Assembly: GCF_018143015.1 (NCBI RefSeq)
Contig: NC_054746.1
Location: 42,102,201-42,166,200 of the forward strand
Reading direction: 5' to 3'
DNA length: 64,000 nt
DNA from: Lytechinus variegatus
Taxonomy: Eukaryota > Echinodermata > Echinoidea > Temnopleuroida > Toxopneustidae
Numbering within the stretch: the stretch's first letter is position 1; every line of letters starts with the position of its first letter. The position numbers and the translations under genes were made by a program. The notes beneath the pieces are model-generated. The model was not told the DNA's origin and ran no database searches. It saw nothing but the letters and a program-made list of their open reading frames with translations. Positions 22,478 through 36,001 of this stretch are shown one piece after another.

Positions 22478-25400
22478 CTTTTATCTGAATCGTAATTAAT
22501 ATTAATCAAAACGCGAAACAGACTACCCTCTTATCAAAATGATATAGTCTTTTTCAAATGACTATGTAGTGAATGATATCGGCCTAGCATTTACCCGGGC
22601 TTTTACACCTTATAAATCAAAGAGGATGTACGATTATCGCACACACAACTTGGAAGCCTATCTGCATGATTCAGGCTGAGGTCTGACACGTGTAAGTTAT
22701 GATGTTGCGGATATATAGGCCTAATTGTTCCCACGACTCATACGTTTATGGGAACAAGTCCGGTCGACTCAGAACAAGGAACGTGGACGGACACTTTTCT
22801 CCCCCCAAAATAGGATAAACTAATTTTTACAAAATGACATGCTAAACTTAAAGAAGAAAAAAAAAACTCACGAGGAGATTTTGCAGAGATAGCTGTACAA
22901 GCAGCAAATAAGCCCAAAAAAGTATAATCGGCAAGGCCTATAGCTGCCTGCTAAAAATATAGGAATTGAATATTGCGAACAAAATTATAATTCACCTACT
23001 CTATTGAGAGAAAATAGCTGAATGGATAAGAGGATCGGGATGCATATTGCAATATTTCGGGCTCGATATATATACTTTTCATGAAATAAGAATTTCGTTT
23101 GAGGGCATATATGGTCGACTTGTACTTAAAATTAATGCTCGCTTTTGTACAACGTTCTTGCAAGAAAATTGACTTTGTCATAATGCAGATCAGTACCAGG
23201 ATTCGAAAAATAAAAATTAAACCCGATACAAAGGAGAACTGGGCCCCTTAGAGTTGCGATTGATCTGATCAAACTGAACTATGGAAAGCCAGCAACGCCC
23301 ACGTCCAAAATGTATGCTTGTTCAAAATATTTTCTAACGTTAGATATGATGTATATGACATAAAATCATCGGTTTCTTGATAATACTGTGTGCTCGCCTC
23401 GGAGTTCGCCTCTGTTTATAAAGGACATTTTGCAAATTTCATGCAGATAAAATTGGCACTGATGGATTTCCATAGAGTTACCACCGGAGTTACGATTGAT
23501 TGGATCAATTTGTAACACGGGGTCCTGGTGTCATGCACATTGAATAGTAATTTTGGTCCATAGAGATGTATACTATTACTAATTACGCTATTACGCTATT
23601 ATACTAGTACGTTATTGTTTTGGTCGATGTATTACGGTGCAAGTGTAGTAATTCGGACTCGGATCCGGGTAATGATCCGGATATCGACAAGGAAGTCGTG
23701 TGAAAGAAGCCATTAACGTGACCCGGATGTTGGGTGTACACAAATTTTGTTTACGACATGGCGTCTTGGACATGGATCTGAGTGCAAGGGACTAACGTTA
23801 GTCTTTTGATGAGAATTTACTTCATGTAATCCGGTAAGGAATTTATTCGTTGTTTGGTTCTCAGTAGCATTGGTAGCGGTAGATTTTGTATCGTTAAGTG
23901 TTCATACATGTTACGCGGCACTAAGTTATGAGTTTTATTATAATTTATAGGCGGACAGCCAGCGATCACAGTGCCCATTTTTTTATGACTGAGCTAAGTC
24001 TAAGTTAGTGAATTGAACTGAATGTACCGGTACCGATACGAAATCGAAAAGAGATGTTTGCATGGCGGCGCGTGCGATTTCTTATGTTCGCAAGTTGAAT
24101 TTGCGATATCACGTTTCTATGATAGTGTTGCCATTTGGGGACTTCCATCTCCAAATTTTGAAAAATTTGGGGTTTTGAGAAGCCTTTGGAAGTTTGGGGA
24201 TTGGAAAAATTATTTTGGGATATTTCTAAACTGAATTTGGAGATTTCTCATGAGTCATGGCATGCAGTTGTATGCCTCGCTCTATTCTAGCCAGGGGATT
24301 TTTTAAAGGTTTTGATGAAATTGAAAAGTGAGATTCGACATGCGACATTTGTTATTTTATACGATCTACTAACGACATAATGTCGTCATGTCGATGTAAT
24401 GTCCTGTTATGACTTATGAGTAATGTATGGCAGTGTATCCTATTGCTGGACACCTTTATTTCAGTGCTAAAAATGACAACTAAAGACAATCAAGAGGAAA
24501 TATACAATAAAGAAAAATTCGCACTTGCTATTCCAAATATGAAAATTGTGAATATGATAGATCTTTTTATATTACTGGTACCAACCTTTTTCTTTGCATC
24601 GTACTTGCCGCATACCCTTCCATGTAAAACAATTATTTTCATGCGTGACAAATTAATCATGATTCCGGATGCGCGCAGGACAAGTCAAGATATTCTTGAT
24701 TATAATGATCGATGTAAGAAAAAAATTGGTGTGAATTTTTCTTCATATATCATATGATATCATGAGTAAATTCTAAGTTTTTGTTTGCTTTTTTGATATC
24801 GAATCTGAGCAGATGTTGGTAATATATTTGTGTTTGAAGAAGAACTTGATCCAGAATTTTTGTCATAGAAATAAGGTATTTTTCAGCAAATATTTGGGAA
24901 AGATGGTAAGCTGATTGTATTTTCTATTATTTTATTTTTATTATTGCGCCCATTTTCACTCATCAAAAGGAGATTTAACGCAGTAATCGAGAATTTTCTA
25001 GACGCTGTAGTTAAGCTTTGTTCGATCCCACTACAGGCCCAACTGCCATCATCGGTCTATTGACAGGGCATACTGCAGAGCCACACGAAGTCTCAGGGAA
25101 GCATATCCATGACAAAAATAGACCTATTTATTGGTCTATGTCAGTCACTGATCAACTATTTTTTTTTCAAACATATTTTGTTTTGAATTGAGAAAATAAT
25201 GACTTTGATTTTGAAAATGTGTTACATCAAATTCATGTTTTGGCCATTTTCATCATATTTCTATAAAACTACCTTTCTTTGGAAAGATGATGCAAAATTT
25301 TAAGTGTATTGAAAAATATGCTCGTTTGATACAAGGCCTGTCGGTAAAACAATCACTCGCTATACATCCAGGATCTATATCACATGAGCTACCTGCATAT

Positions 25401-25559
25401 CACCCAACTACTGTGACTTAAATTAAGGTTACAGAAACAATGTTAGTGCTGACAGTGTTACATCACATCACATCAAGTACAGAAATGAAGGACTTCTGTA
25501 GATTTCCGGTCTTTACTTCTGGTAATTCATGGTTACCAGTATTTAGACAGTTTGAACTT
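22478..25559. other. 5' flank of ARF-B and candidate first exon of the PAK gene
   Basis: No coding exon recognised. The 23.64-23.83 kb part is richer in CG dinucleotides than its surroundings and ends in a good donor, CCG followed by GTAAGG at 23834. It could be a non-coding first exon of the kinase gene, whose first coding exon has an acceptor just upstream of its ATG. An open frame at 24416-24757 has no recognisable domain. Confidence 0.3.
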
Positions 25560-25940
25560 ATGAAACTTTACCTGCGTTGAGAAATGGATGTTCTAAATCT
25601 TTCCCTCCACCAAAACTTGTCCAACAGATCTTAAAACCTTTCCCCTGATTTAGCTTCCACTACATGTACATGTACTTCTGTACATGTAGGAAGTCTGTTC
25701 CAATCAGGGATTACTCTGACTAAAAAATCTACTCCTAAGTTCCAACCGTGGTCATCCGGTGTAAAGCTTGAAATAGTGACCACTAGTTGCTGAATGGATT
25801 GCTGGTGTGAAGAATGTGTCACTAGATATCCACAACTTTCCATTTAGCAGTTTATCTTCAGTAATCATATCTCCTCATTGTCTTTCTATAAAACAGTGAG
25901 TGAAGGTTGAGTCTGTCTAGACGTTGCTCATAAGGTAGTA
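25560..25940 (-). mobile_element. LINE remnant, reverse transcriptase C-terminal region
   Basis: On the minus strand, pieces in shifting frames match the usual order at the end of CR1/L2-like LINE ORF2. First comes EQRLDRLNLHSLFYRKTMRR, then DTFFTPAIHSATSGHYFKLY, then FLVRVIPDWNRLPT. Several stops and frameshifts separate them, so the copy is old and dead. A TACATGTACATGTA-type run sits within it. Clade assignment would need a database comparison. Confidence 0.55.
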
Positions 25941-28900
25941 AACTTAGTTCTGAAACCTAATGTTAGTTCTTACTGGTACTTAAAACTAACATAAAAGTTT
26001 AAACAAATCAATGAATGAGGATTATGAGACTGAGCTAGGGAGGATCAGGATAGCAATGATTTTGAAAGCTGTATCCACTCATGGGGACATATGCAAAATA
26101 TAACTGCGTTATGGCTGAAGAGCTATAATTTAGTAAAACCATGTTTATGCTTAATGAAGAATACAATATCAAATTTTCATGAAACTTGATAAATGTTTTG
26201 ATGAATTTGTTTCAAAATTTATATTCAAAATTTTTGGTGAAGAATCATGTTTTTCTGCCTTAGTGGTTGTGGGCTGTAGCAATTAGGAGACAGACATTTT
26301 CCCCATTAGAGGGTGCAGATTTTTAATATTCAGACAGTATCTACTCTGATTAATTCACTGTTTGTTTATGAATGAAGCTTGTACTGCTGGTTTTGTTCAA
26401 GTCATGTAGGGTTTTATTTAGAGATTAGGTAACTTTTGGATGCTTGATTGAATTATTTCATTGCTTATTATGTTTGTGGCATATGATTATGTGAAGATGG
26501 GTAGGTATTACATGTAGGCAATGAATCACAAATAGGAAGGTTTTGAAAGTTACTGAATTATGCAATTCACTTGAACTGTGAACTACCCTTTTAATGTATT
26601 TATATTTTTTTGGTATTTACCGGTATATTGCATCTTTGCATGTTTTTTTTTATGTGGATCTCACTTCATTTAACACTATGTGATAACATGCTATACATAA
26701 ATTAAAGCAAGTTAATGTTTACTTTTTGAGTATAAATTTCTCTTTGAATTATGTGTGTAGAAACCAAACCCATACCAAACTCTCTCGGAGGGGAGGGGGA
26801 TGTGGCTCGCACCATAACAAAATTACCCCCACCCCTTACTAGTCTACAGGACATATTGGATGCCCTTCATTTACATGTAACTTGGATATTTTTCTCCCTT
26901 TTTAATTTCCAAATTTTTGCCAGAAGCGTTTTTCATGAAATGTGCCCTTGTAGAAAAGGGACCTGTCCTTAAAAATATCAAAATTTAAGGCCTGACACTA
27001 TTTACAATGTAATAGTATGTACAATGTATTTCATTATTTGTGTGTGCGTGTATTGTCACTCTTCTATTTGCTATTTCTTTCTACAATAGGAATGAAATGG
27101 GGGTAAGTTTAAATCATGCAATTTCATGAAAAAAATAATTTTATCTAGCCTGAGCCTATAATATTCAATTTGTATACCCGTAAGTAGTGTTGTAGTATAA
27201 CTGAGCATGTAGGCTTACATGTATTATGGCTTATATATCTTTTTCATACATATATAACATGGGGACAGTTAGAAACACTGTTGTCTTAACTTCATATTTA
27301 TAAAGGCTTCAGCTTCTGCTTTAATAAAAAGAACAACAACTATAAAAACAAACATGCACATCAAAGCTTTACATCTTGAGGCCTTTGGAAGTAGAAATAT
27401 TTTTGTTGAGTACAACCAAAGGTGGAGGGAGGCTACAGTATTAAAAGGGATCACTGTGTAGCATTAGTCATTCTTTCATTCGTCCATTGGCCTGCCTGTC
27501 CATCTGATGTTAACTAAGGTTTAATGGTAACATTCCAATCTTTTAAAAGTGTAAATGACCATTTCCTTATTGGTTGATTATTTGTGAAAGTTTTGATTTT
27601 ACAGTTCAAAATATTCACATGTAGCACCCTCTCTCAATAATATTTTTTTTTCATCTGATTTAACTCTCCCCCAATAAAGAAGAACATCAGTAAGCTTCTT
27701 AGTGTTCAAGATTTATTTTCAGTTTATTTGATGGCACTTGAAAAAATACCAAAATGAGAAAAATTATAATTTTTTTTTTTATTTTGATAAGGTGTTTGGT
27801 CAAAATCAATTTTCATTTGAAATCACCAACCAAATAGAACCATTGAAATGTGTTTTTATTTTAGATTACAGTATCTACACCATCATAGTATAAAATAATA
27901 CATTAAACTAGAAATGTAAATGCACATTTATGTTATTACCCAAACTTATCAGACTTGATGCAAGATTGATCATAGAGATTTTCAGATTCAGAAGACACGT
28001 AAGCATACCAGGGGCTTTTGAAGAAAAGGGTGTACTGGTTTGTTAATCAGCAAAAAAAGGGGGAAGGTTTTCACTCCAAATAATGGAGATTTAAGTCAAA
28101 TCTCTACATTTTAGCATACCAATCTAATTTCCAGAGGTTGCTGTGCAGAAAAATCTTGGTTGGTACTTCACCATTCCCACTTCCCAGGGCCATGAGGCCT
28201 ACATGTACAGGTATGAAGGTCATGAAAGACCAAGTTCATCAGCAGAGGTCAACAATCTTTTTAAGCACAAAGTTATGTAATTTTTTTTCCTTTCCAAGTT
28301 CAATTTAATAAACCAAATATTTTTTGTAAATGCCTTTTTATGCCACACATGTTACATTACTTCTTTGAGATTATTTTGAGTCATCATCAACTATTAAAAG
28401 GGACACAACAAAAATGTAATTTTATTTAAAGTTTGTAACTCTTTTTAATGGAATTTTGTAAAAATATTCATTCTTTACAGGCTACTTTACCATGGTAGGT
28501 GTTATTAGCTGTCAGTGTGGTCCGTTGCCAGCACAAAGTAACATAGTTTTCTCATCCATATTTCAGGCAGTTTGCAGTATGATCATTTGAAAGTGATTTC
28601 TTCTGTATTCTATTTACAAGTGATTATCATTTTTGGTCATAAGAGAAAAGCTCACAACCAAATTCTCTTACAATCCTTTGTAAAAAAACTGCTGCATAAT
28701 TTTTTTTGTGGGTATTACTTAAAAAAAAATGTGTAATAAATTGTGATGCGTTACCAGGAAAATGATTGCCTGACATTGACTGTAAGTGACACTGGTGAAT
28801 ATAATTTCAAAACTTGTCCATGCCACTTATGCAGTACTGATCCATCTACATGTAGAGTAGACCATACATGTAGTCAAAGTTAAATCAAGGTACAATAAAT

Positions 28901-30363
28901 AATAATGGTTTGGCACATGTGCATGTACATGTAACATTAAGCAATTATAGTTTTGATACATGTAGTCACCAAGTATCAGATAGTTCCTTTCAGTAATAAT
29001 GAATGTACAACGTAGCTTAAATATAATGACTACATGGAATGCATAAACTTACATTTTCATCAAATTCACTAAATGAGTAAGATATCATGCACTGTTGCAT
29101 TTAGCACCATTTGCACTTTAATTGCGATACTGTGACCGAGTTTTGTGTATATTGCACTTAACTTTGACCTTTTCAATTGATTTACACAGTTGAATTTACA
29201 GTTCACGTGCAGAAACATTTGCATGAATGTATAAAATTCAGTTTAGAAGTAATATTCAATATCTTTCCCAAGAAAAATCATTTACTCTATGTTATTCATG
29301 TAATTTGGTGTAATTTGTTTTGAAAATACATCAAGATGGTTGTCCTGATCCTTGGCTGGGAGAAATAGTTTCCTATTGTCATGAAATCAAGAAGACCTTT
29401 GATACCTGTGTTTTGTTTGGCATTGTTCTCCAGTGCAAAATAACAAATCTTGTACTGCAGTTCTTCCTCAGAGTATTGCCTGCTGTGTGTAGTTATCCAC
29501 AATGCATAGGGTCCAGTCAATGGGGACCCCGCCCACTGAATTCCTTGCATTACTCACAGTTACAGGCATTTCATATATCTCCTCTCAGTTCACAATGGAG
29601 TGGATCCCACCCATACAATGACTAACAGGGTTTTATCATCATCAACCCACATGTCTGACTTGTGCAAGGTGATCTGGGTCATTTCTTTACATGTTATTCT
29701 TATGTTGGTGTTTGTAAACACATCATATGCAATTCATTTCCATTTTCCATTTTAATTTATATTTCATACAGGATGGTTTCTATTGGTGGTGAACAAAATC
29801 ATTTATGACTATCTCTCTTCTTTCACATTGTAAACCATTGTGTTTAAGTGATATAATTCAAAGTGGTTTGGATGGCTAAATGTTTTGGGAGTCATAGTAA
29901 ATTGGGAGTTTGTCAATTTCATGTACATGTATGAGGTGAATTCATATTCTCAAGGATTTGACAATTTCTAGTGCCATTAATCGCAGGTAAATATGTGAAT
30001 AATTTTTATGAAATAGAAATCAATGTAAAATAAGGCAGGCTAACTTTTGATCAGTTCATGCATGGACCAACTAGGACAATAAAGCAACTCAGTGATATGA
30101 GTGAATAATTATCTTTTCCAGAGTGGTAAATACATGTACACGTACAGTATCATGAAGAAAACAATTTTATCAAATTAAGAGGTGCTTCTTCCGCAAAACC
30201 TCAACCACGCTGTATTGATGTTATATCTCCATGTACAATTTTGTACATTGTATTATTTACAATGTATGTTGAGTAATCTATTGTATTATTTTGTAAGTAC
30301 TGCAGGATTGGAATGTTCTATGTTGCATTCTGTTTTAGAAAAGCACTCTGCAGTTTAACTTAA
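25941..30363. other. AT-rich DNA, probably the PAK 5' intron
   Basis: About 4.4 kb without recognisable genes. TACATGTA and ACATGTACATGT palindromes recur, for example around 28850-28970. Confidence 0.4.
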
Positions 30364-30902
30364 AGAGATGGTCCAGGCTGAATGTATTTATATCTAACTA
30401 AATAGAGTAAAATTCACAGAGCAATAAAAAAAGAACAAAGTTTTGGAATATCAAAGTTTATCAATATTTCTGAAAACATTTAAATGCAAATCATCATGAA
30501 TATTCATTAGGTGGGCTGATGATGTCATACCCCCACTTTCCTTTTTCTTATGTTATTACATGAAATCAAAATTGTTTCATTTTAACATACTTTTATTGTC
30601 TCCATTATGATGAAATACATGTAAGTTGTGGCAATAACTAATGTCAATCCTATTGTTTTTGGTCTTGGTAGAAAGTTTTTGAGTAAACCAAATTTCACAC
30701 AATGAAATACAAAATAAATAGGGATTTAACATCATCAGCCCATCTAATGAATATTCATGAAGACATGCCTAGAGCTGTTACACCGGAATAATGCAAATCT
30801 TAAAAATTCAATAACTTTGTTATTTGATAAAATTTTCATCATTTTGCTCTGAATTTTACTCTATTTATTGAGATAAAGATATCTCCAGCCTGTACCATCC
30901 TT
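30364..30902. mobile_element. Foldback MITE flanked by TTAA (AGAGATGGTCCAGGCTG type)
   Basis: The left arm starts AGAGATGGTCCAGGCTG. The right arm ends CAGCCTGTACCATCCTT, its near inverted complement. TTAA flanks both ends (30360-30363 and 30903-30906). The arms also share GGTGGGCTGATGATGT / ACATCATCAGCCCATC and AATATTCATTAG / CTAATGAATATT, so the element is palindromic over most of about 540 bp. No coding capacity. TTAA target duplications are typical of piggyBac-like and some other cut-and-paste elements. Confidence 0.7.
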
Positions 30903-30906
30903 TTAA

Positions 30907-32714
30907 CATGCTCATCTACACCATATAACATACATGTCAACAAATAACATTACATGTATACATGTAGGCCTACATGTAAATGACAGGTACCAACAACAAG
31001 ATATTTCAGAGTCCAGTAAGTCCAATTAGTCTAGATTTAAAAATAATAATAAAAGTACTTGCATACTTGATAACTTTAATTCATATTATACTATACAGTT
31101 TTATTGTGGAATCATTATAGTGTGTATGATATCAAGGGTCATGGTGTCGAAATTTAGATTGACAGCGCATGAGCCTTTGTGACCTCATTCACAATCAAGT
31201 GGTATGGTCTAGTCAGCTAGTGTTCTTTGCGCATATGTACTTGTAAGTGGTTTTAGCACCTGCGCAATGAGACTCCTTCAACTAAGTGGGAATGCAGAAT
31301 GTCCCCTATATGTACAACCTTGATAACATAAGGTCAAGTTGATTTTTTTTTAAATGCAATTGCACACTTACCTGTATGTTTTGTTGATAAAACAAAATAC
31401 ATTGGGTCCACAAAGTTTCTCTATGAGCTTTGTAGGCAGCCAGGAGCAGGCTTATCAAGTTATGGTATCCCTGGTAAAGTGGTAAACTAATGTGTATGTA
31501 TGATAATTTTTTTTTATCTGTGCACATGGTCGCACAAGCCTATTTACCGCAGGAATGCAAAATATGTATGTATTCTAGTACTAATGTATTCATTCCATTT
31601 AACCCATTCTCCAAATTTTTAATTTTATGTACATGTACATGTAGCTGATTGGCAAAAGTATATGATTGGTCATCTAAGTTTCTAATTTGAGGGTGGGTAA
31701 CATAACTTCCTTTGCCGAAATTGGTAAGAAATGTAATAACTTACTGGAAGTATATGGAATGTCAGATATCCTATCCACTGGTACTAACTGATTCGACTCT
31801 ATTAATTGAAAATTTTGAAATTATCCTTTTTTCTAATTGAAAAGATTTTTAGTGCCATGTTAACACATGGGAAATCAGGTTTTATGCTGACGAAAGCACA
31901 TTGTACAATAAATTGTATTGAACCTCCATAATCCCCTATGATCACATACATGTACATTTACCTAGAATGAAAAAGAAACTCTCTTGAGATGCCTTGGGAA
32001 CAGGGGAACAAATGATGAAAATAACCCATTGTCTCCTTTGATTTTTGTGGAATTGAGATATATGTTGTTCTTTTGAGAGCTGATAATGAAATACTCTGAT
32101 TTTCACAGTTTTCCTTCATAAAGAGCTCTTCTTGTTTACATTTTATATGGGTTCATTGATGTGTCCTTAATTTGTACAGGCAAAGTTTATGCAGTTGATT
32201 GCCTGTTGATTGTTATGTTGCATGGAATCTTTATGATGGAGGGAGAAATATTTTGAAGGTATGGGGTCCTGCTTGCTCTCATAATTGGATTTATGCTCTG
32301 CATGGAAGCAGAGTCCACAAAGCATTGAAAATGAGTTCAATGATTGCACACTACATTCAGACTTACATGTAGAAGAACTTTGGATGCTCACATTGCTAAG
32401 ACTTGTAATTGGTTGTCATATATATGAATGTTTCAGAATTGATATTAAATAGAAGATCAAACTTTAATAGCAGGTATGTACATGTAATTTTAATATGAAT
32501 TTCAGTATGTTGCTGTGACCTACATTATTTTGATAATTCTTGTATTAAGTCTGTGTGCAGTTGTAAGAACATGTGATACTCTGATATCAATTTACAATCA
32601 GAAAGAACTAGAATTGATGAATGTTTTCATACAGTTAGATGTAGGCATATGTTTAAAAAATGTATGCTTTTGCATTTATTTTCATTTATTTCATGTAGAA
32701 ATTAATTGATCCAT
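30907..32714. other. AT-rich DNA, no recognised gene
   Basis: No gene or repeat boundary was found apart from scattered TACATGTA words. Confidence 0.4.
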
Positions 32715-32955
32715 CCATTAATGGCTCAGTGGTAGAGCATCTGCCTCATGAACGGGAGGTTGTGGGTTCGATCCCCGGCCGAGTCATACCAAAGACTTAT
32801 AAAAATGGGACCTTCTGCCTTCTTGCTAGGCGCTCAGCATTTAGATTGGAGAAGGGTAATGATAACATATTATGTTAAGCAGGGCCCGCTGGAAGAGCAG
32901 TTTTCTATCTTAAGTTGCTACCCTGGCTAAATAAAACGTTATAATTATTATTATT
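32715..32955 (+). mobile_element. tRNA-derived SINE with intact A and B boxes
   Basis: The head reads TGGCTCAGTGGTAGAGC (A box TGGCTCAGTGG), then an anticodon-arm-like CTGCCTCATGAACGGGAGG and GGGTTCGATCCCC (B box). About 140 bp of unrelated body follows (TGCCTTCTTGCTAGGCGCTC..), then an AT-triplet tail (TTATTATTATTATGA). This is the standard layout of a Pol III SINE. From memory it resembles sea urchin SURF-type elements, which I could not verify. Confidence 0.75.
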
Positions 32956-34752
32956 ATGATTGCTAGGTTAAAGAGAAATTCCAGTAGTTGCAGTAAACAC
33001 TGATTTCATGAGAAAGTCTGTAAAACAAGGCTTAATTGTCAGTATATCATCAAGGATCTAGATCTGGTACAGTTAAATAAACTGAACTTTGTGAAATCTT
33101 GAAATCTACGCTGAAAAGTGTTCAGACTGAAGATCCCCAACACAGATAAGCGAACATGGGACAGTGTATAATAATTGCTTTGAATGTCGGGCCCGACGCT
33201 CTACCCGAATCCTGTGCTTATTTGTTGATTTCTCAGCAATTACACAATTTCTTCCAGAATCCTTTGGCACATACATGTACGTTTTATTTAAATACAAACA
33301 GAGACTTTGGTGGTCATTTCATTGGATTCTGTACGAACTCATTTTGATATCGTTACCAAAGCTAGCATTTACCTTTAATGTGTACTATACACGTAGGGCC
33401 TACATAGGCCCTGTGAAATCAATACAAATCATCTCCTCCCTTGCTCCTCCAATTTTTTAGCTCTATTTTCTTAAGTTTTAATTATAATCAGTAAATTCAT
33501 TAAAAAGAAACAATGAAGATGATTTTTTTTTACCACAAACACTTCTAAGCATGCTGTTATCTATTTCTAAACTTGGCAACAAAATGATATGGGCGTGATA
33601 TTAATAATACAAAAATCATTTATAAAAAGAAGAATTATGAAACAATACTGAATATCAAAGCTGGTGTGCACCTCCAATAAAGAGACCCATAACTGTGTCA
33701 TTCTGGAGAATCATCTGTTTAAAAGGTATGTTTTTAGCAGGGTCTTAAACTGACCAATAGACTAGGAGGTAAAGCAAGAAAAAAATAAAACAAAGTTTGT
33801 ATTTTGGTAACAATGTATGTATCATTCAGCAAAAAATATTGAGATTATTAAATGTCTATTGAACTTTTTACACATAATGTACCATTAGAAAATATCAAGG
33901 TGCTGGCCCCTGCCTGCTCCTCATGTAAACAATAAATGAACTCCAGCACTTTATGGAATATCCAATCAAAATGATTTTTCTAAAGAAAATGAAGTTCGCT
34001 TTATAGTCCCTACTGTCGTAATCTACCAACAAGTTAATCAAGATTTACTTAGTAGTAATTTCATTTTCTAAAGATTTCACGAATTTATGCACATGTTGGA
34101 CCTTGTTGGTAGTCCAAAATCTATCCATTTTTTCCCCTGATGTACCTACTATACAGTACATGTACATGTTATAGAGGCAGTGTAGGATGTAGGGTGTTTG
34201 CAAGGTACATGAAATAGACTTGTAAGCCCTCTGAGGAGTTTTGCAACACCTCCATGTCACTGAAACATAAATCTTCCAATATATTTTTCTAACCCCAAAC
34301 AATCAGTGTCATATGAACCCTTCCTTACCTGGCAAGTAAACACCTTCATGTCAAGGTCAAGTTGGGCCTCTCAGGGTATTATTCAAGTCAAGTGTATCGT
34401 TTCTCCAAAGCTGTTGGTGTGAAATTGTGAATATTTTATCAACAGTCATTGGATATCTGTGCATGACTTGTGATTATGAAAAATTGATACATATATGTTA
34501 AAAAGCCTCTCAGTTTTGGTGAATCCCTCCAAAGTGTCTGTCATTATCCTGTTCATACATTAATTTAGGAATACATAATTTGTATGTTACACTCTTTTAA
34601 CATTTAATGTTTTATGATGATGCAACATTGAAACCTACCAAATCTTAAAATAGGTTTTAACCTGTTGATTTCTATCTGCTATTACTCATATTATTATTTG
34701 TGGGGAACTGGGGTATTTTCTTATTTTTTACTTCAACTACCTAAAAGAGACC
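32956..34752. other. AT-rich DNA, no recognised gene
   Basis: No supported gene. A GGGCCCGACGCTC patch near 33190 is the only GC-rich word. Confidence 0.35.
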
Positions 34753-34914
34753 TGAGGGCCATTTCATAAAGCTGTTTGTAAGTTAAGAGTGACTTTAAGA
34801 CTTTCTTGTGGTGCATTATTTATTTACCATTAAATGTTTGTTGGCGATCATTTAGCACATGAGAAAGGTTCACCAGTTGTTCTTAAAGTTGCACTTAATT
34901 TTTGAACAGCTTTA
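34753..34914. mobile_element. Palindromic MITE (TTTCATAAAGCTGTT family), copy 1
   Basis: The left end GGGCCATTTCATAAAGCTG, then TTTGTAAGTTAAGAGTGAC, is mirrored by AGTTGCACTTAATTTTTGAACAGCTTTAT on the right. The right terminus abuts the TTAA of the next foldback element directly and lacks the expected GAAATGGCCC end, so the neighbour may have inserted into it. A better-preserved copy is at 63174-63306. Confidence 0.6.
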
Positions 34915-34918
34915 TTAA

Positions 34919-35997
34919 AGGACAAGTTCACCCCAACAAAAATTTCATTTGATTTGAATAAGGCCGTGTTTATGCTTCCACTTTTCAGGCCAGAATCAGC
35001 GTTTCCAAACGTGATAAGTCCAAAACACGGTTGCGTCCATGCTTACTTTCATTTAAACGCTGTTTCAAAACTCTGATCGTAAACTCACAGAAAGGTGCGT
35101 TTGTAAACGTCGTTTGACCAGAATCAGGCTTTCTGGGGAAGTATAAACAGAACCACGATCGTAAACGTGTTTAAATGACGTCATTTGGTACATGCTTCCG
35201 GTGAGATGAAAATCTGCGGGCAAATACAGTCGTATTGCTCCATGTTATCTCCACGTAATAATAACAATCGGAAAAAAACTTTCAAAAAAGGCGCGCCCAA
35301 TTTGACCTCGCTTTACGATGCGAAGCCAGCTGGAGATCATGATTTGCTCTGAAAATTTAAGCATAAACAGCACTCCCAGAACCACGTTTACGATCGGCGT
35401 TTTGAATCAACATTTGAAATCGCTGATTCTGTCCTCGCAATTAAAGCATAAACACACCCTAAATAGAGAAAAATCCAACAAGCATAATACTGAAAATTTC
35501 ATCGATATATATGAAAATAAGAAAGTTATGACATTTTAAAGTTTCACTTAATTTCCCAAAACAGTATTTCACATCCCGGTAGGAATGCAAATGAGGGAAC
35601 TGATGACATTACTCTTATTTCTTTTGTATTTTATTATAGGAAATATGAAACATTCTAATTTTCTTTTCATTGTCCTGTGAAACAAAGTTTTATTTCTCCC
35701 TGAACATGATGAATTACCATTGCTTTATATTTTATGGTTCAGTCAAGTTGGTCCTTATTGTCAAATCTGCAAAATTGAAATAGTGTATAATTCGAACAAT
35801 GAAAAACAAAAGTGAGTGAGGGACATCGATTCTCTCGTTTGCATAAATTGTGAATATAACTATTTAGTGAAAAATAAGCGAAACTTTAAAATGTCATAAC
35901 TTTCTTATTTTACATCCAATTTTGATGGAATTTTTAGTGTTATGCTTATCTGATTTTTCTCTATTGATTTAACATTTTTACGAGGTGGACTTGACCT
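34919..35997. mobile_element. Foldback MITE flanked by TTAA (AGGACAAGTCCACC family), copy 1, interrupted
   Basis: Left end AGGACAAGTTCACCCCAAC; right end GAGGTGGACTTGACC; TTAA at 34915-34918 and 35998-36001. The two arms repeat AACAAGCATAATACTGAAAA and AAGTTATGACATTTTAAAG in inverted order. Without a 498-bp insertion it is about 580 bp, matching copy 2. No coding capacity. Confidence 0.75.
34962..35459. mobile_element. Harbinger-like TIR element nested in a foldback MITE
   Basis: Inverted termini GGCCGTGTTTATGCTT and AAGCATAAACACACCC, extended by CAGAATCAGCG / CGCTGATTCTG, bound 498 bp. Direct TAA flanks (34959-34961 and 35460-35462) fit the three-base TWA duplication of PIF/Harbinger elements. 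The host sequence closes up exactly when the insert and one TAA are removed, as comparison with the copy at 38740 shows. No transposase frame, so it is non-autonomous. Confidence 0.72.
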
Positions 35998-36001
35998 TTA
36001 A

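Noticed and set aside
24416-24757. 113-codon open frame with a hydrophobic segment
   Set aside because: There is no recognisable family, splice context or second exon. It could be an unknown short gene, but nothing supports it.
32718-32790. Working tRNA gene
   Set aside because: The tRNA-like head is followed without a terminator by a SINE body and AT-rich tail, so it was called a SINE.
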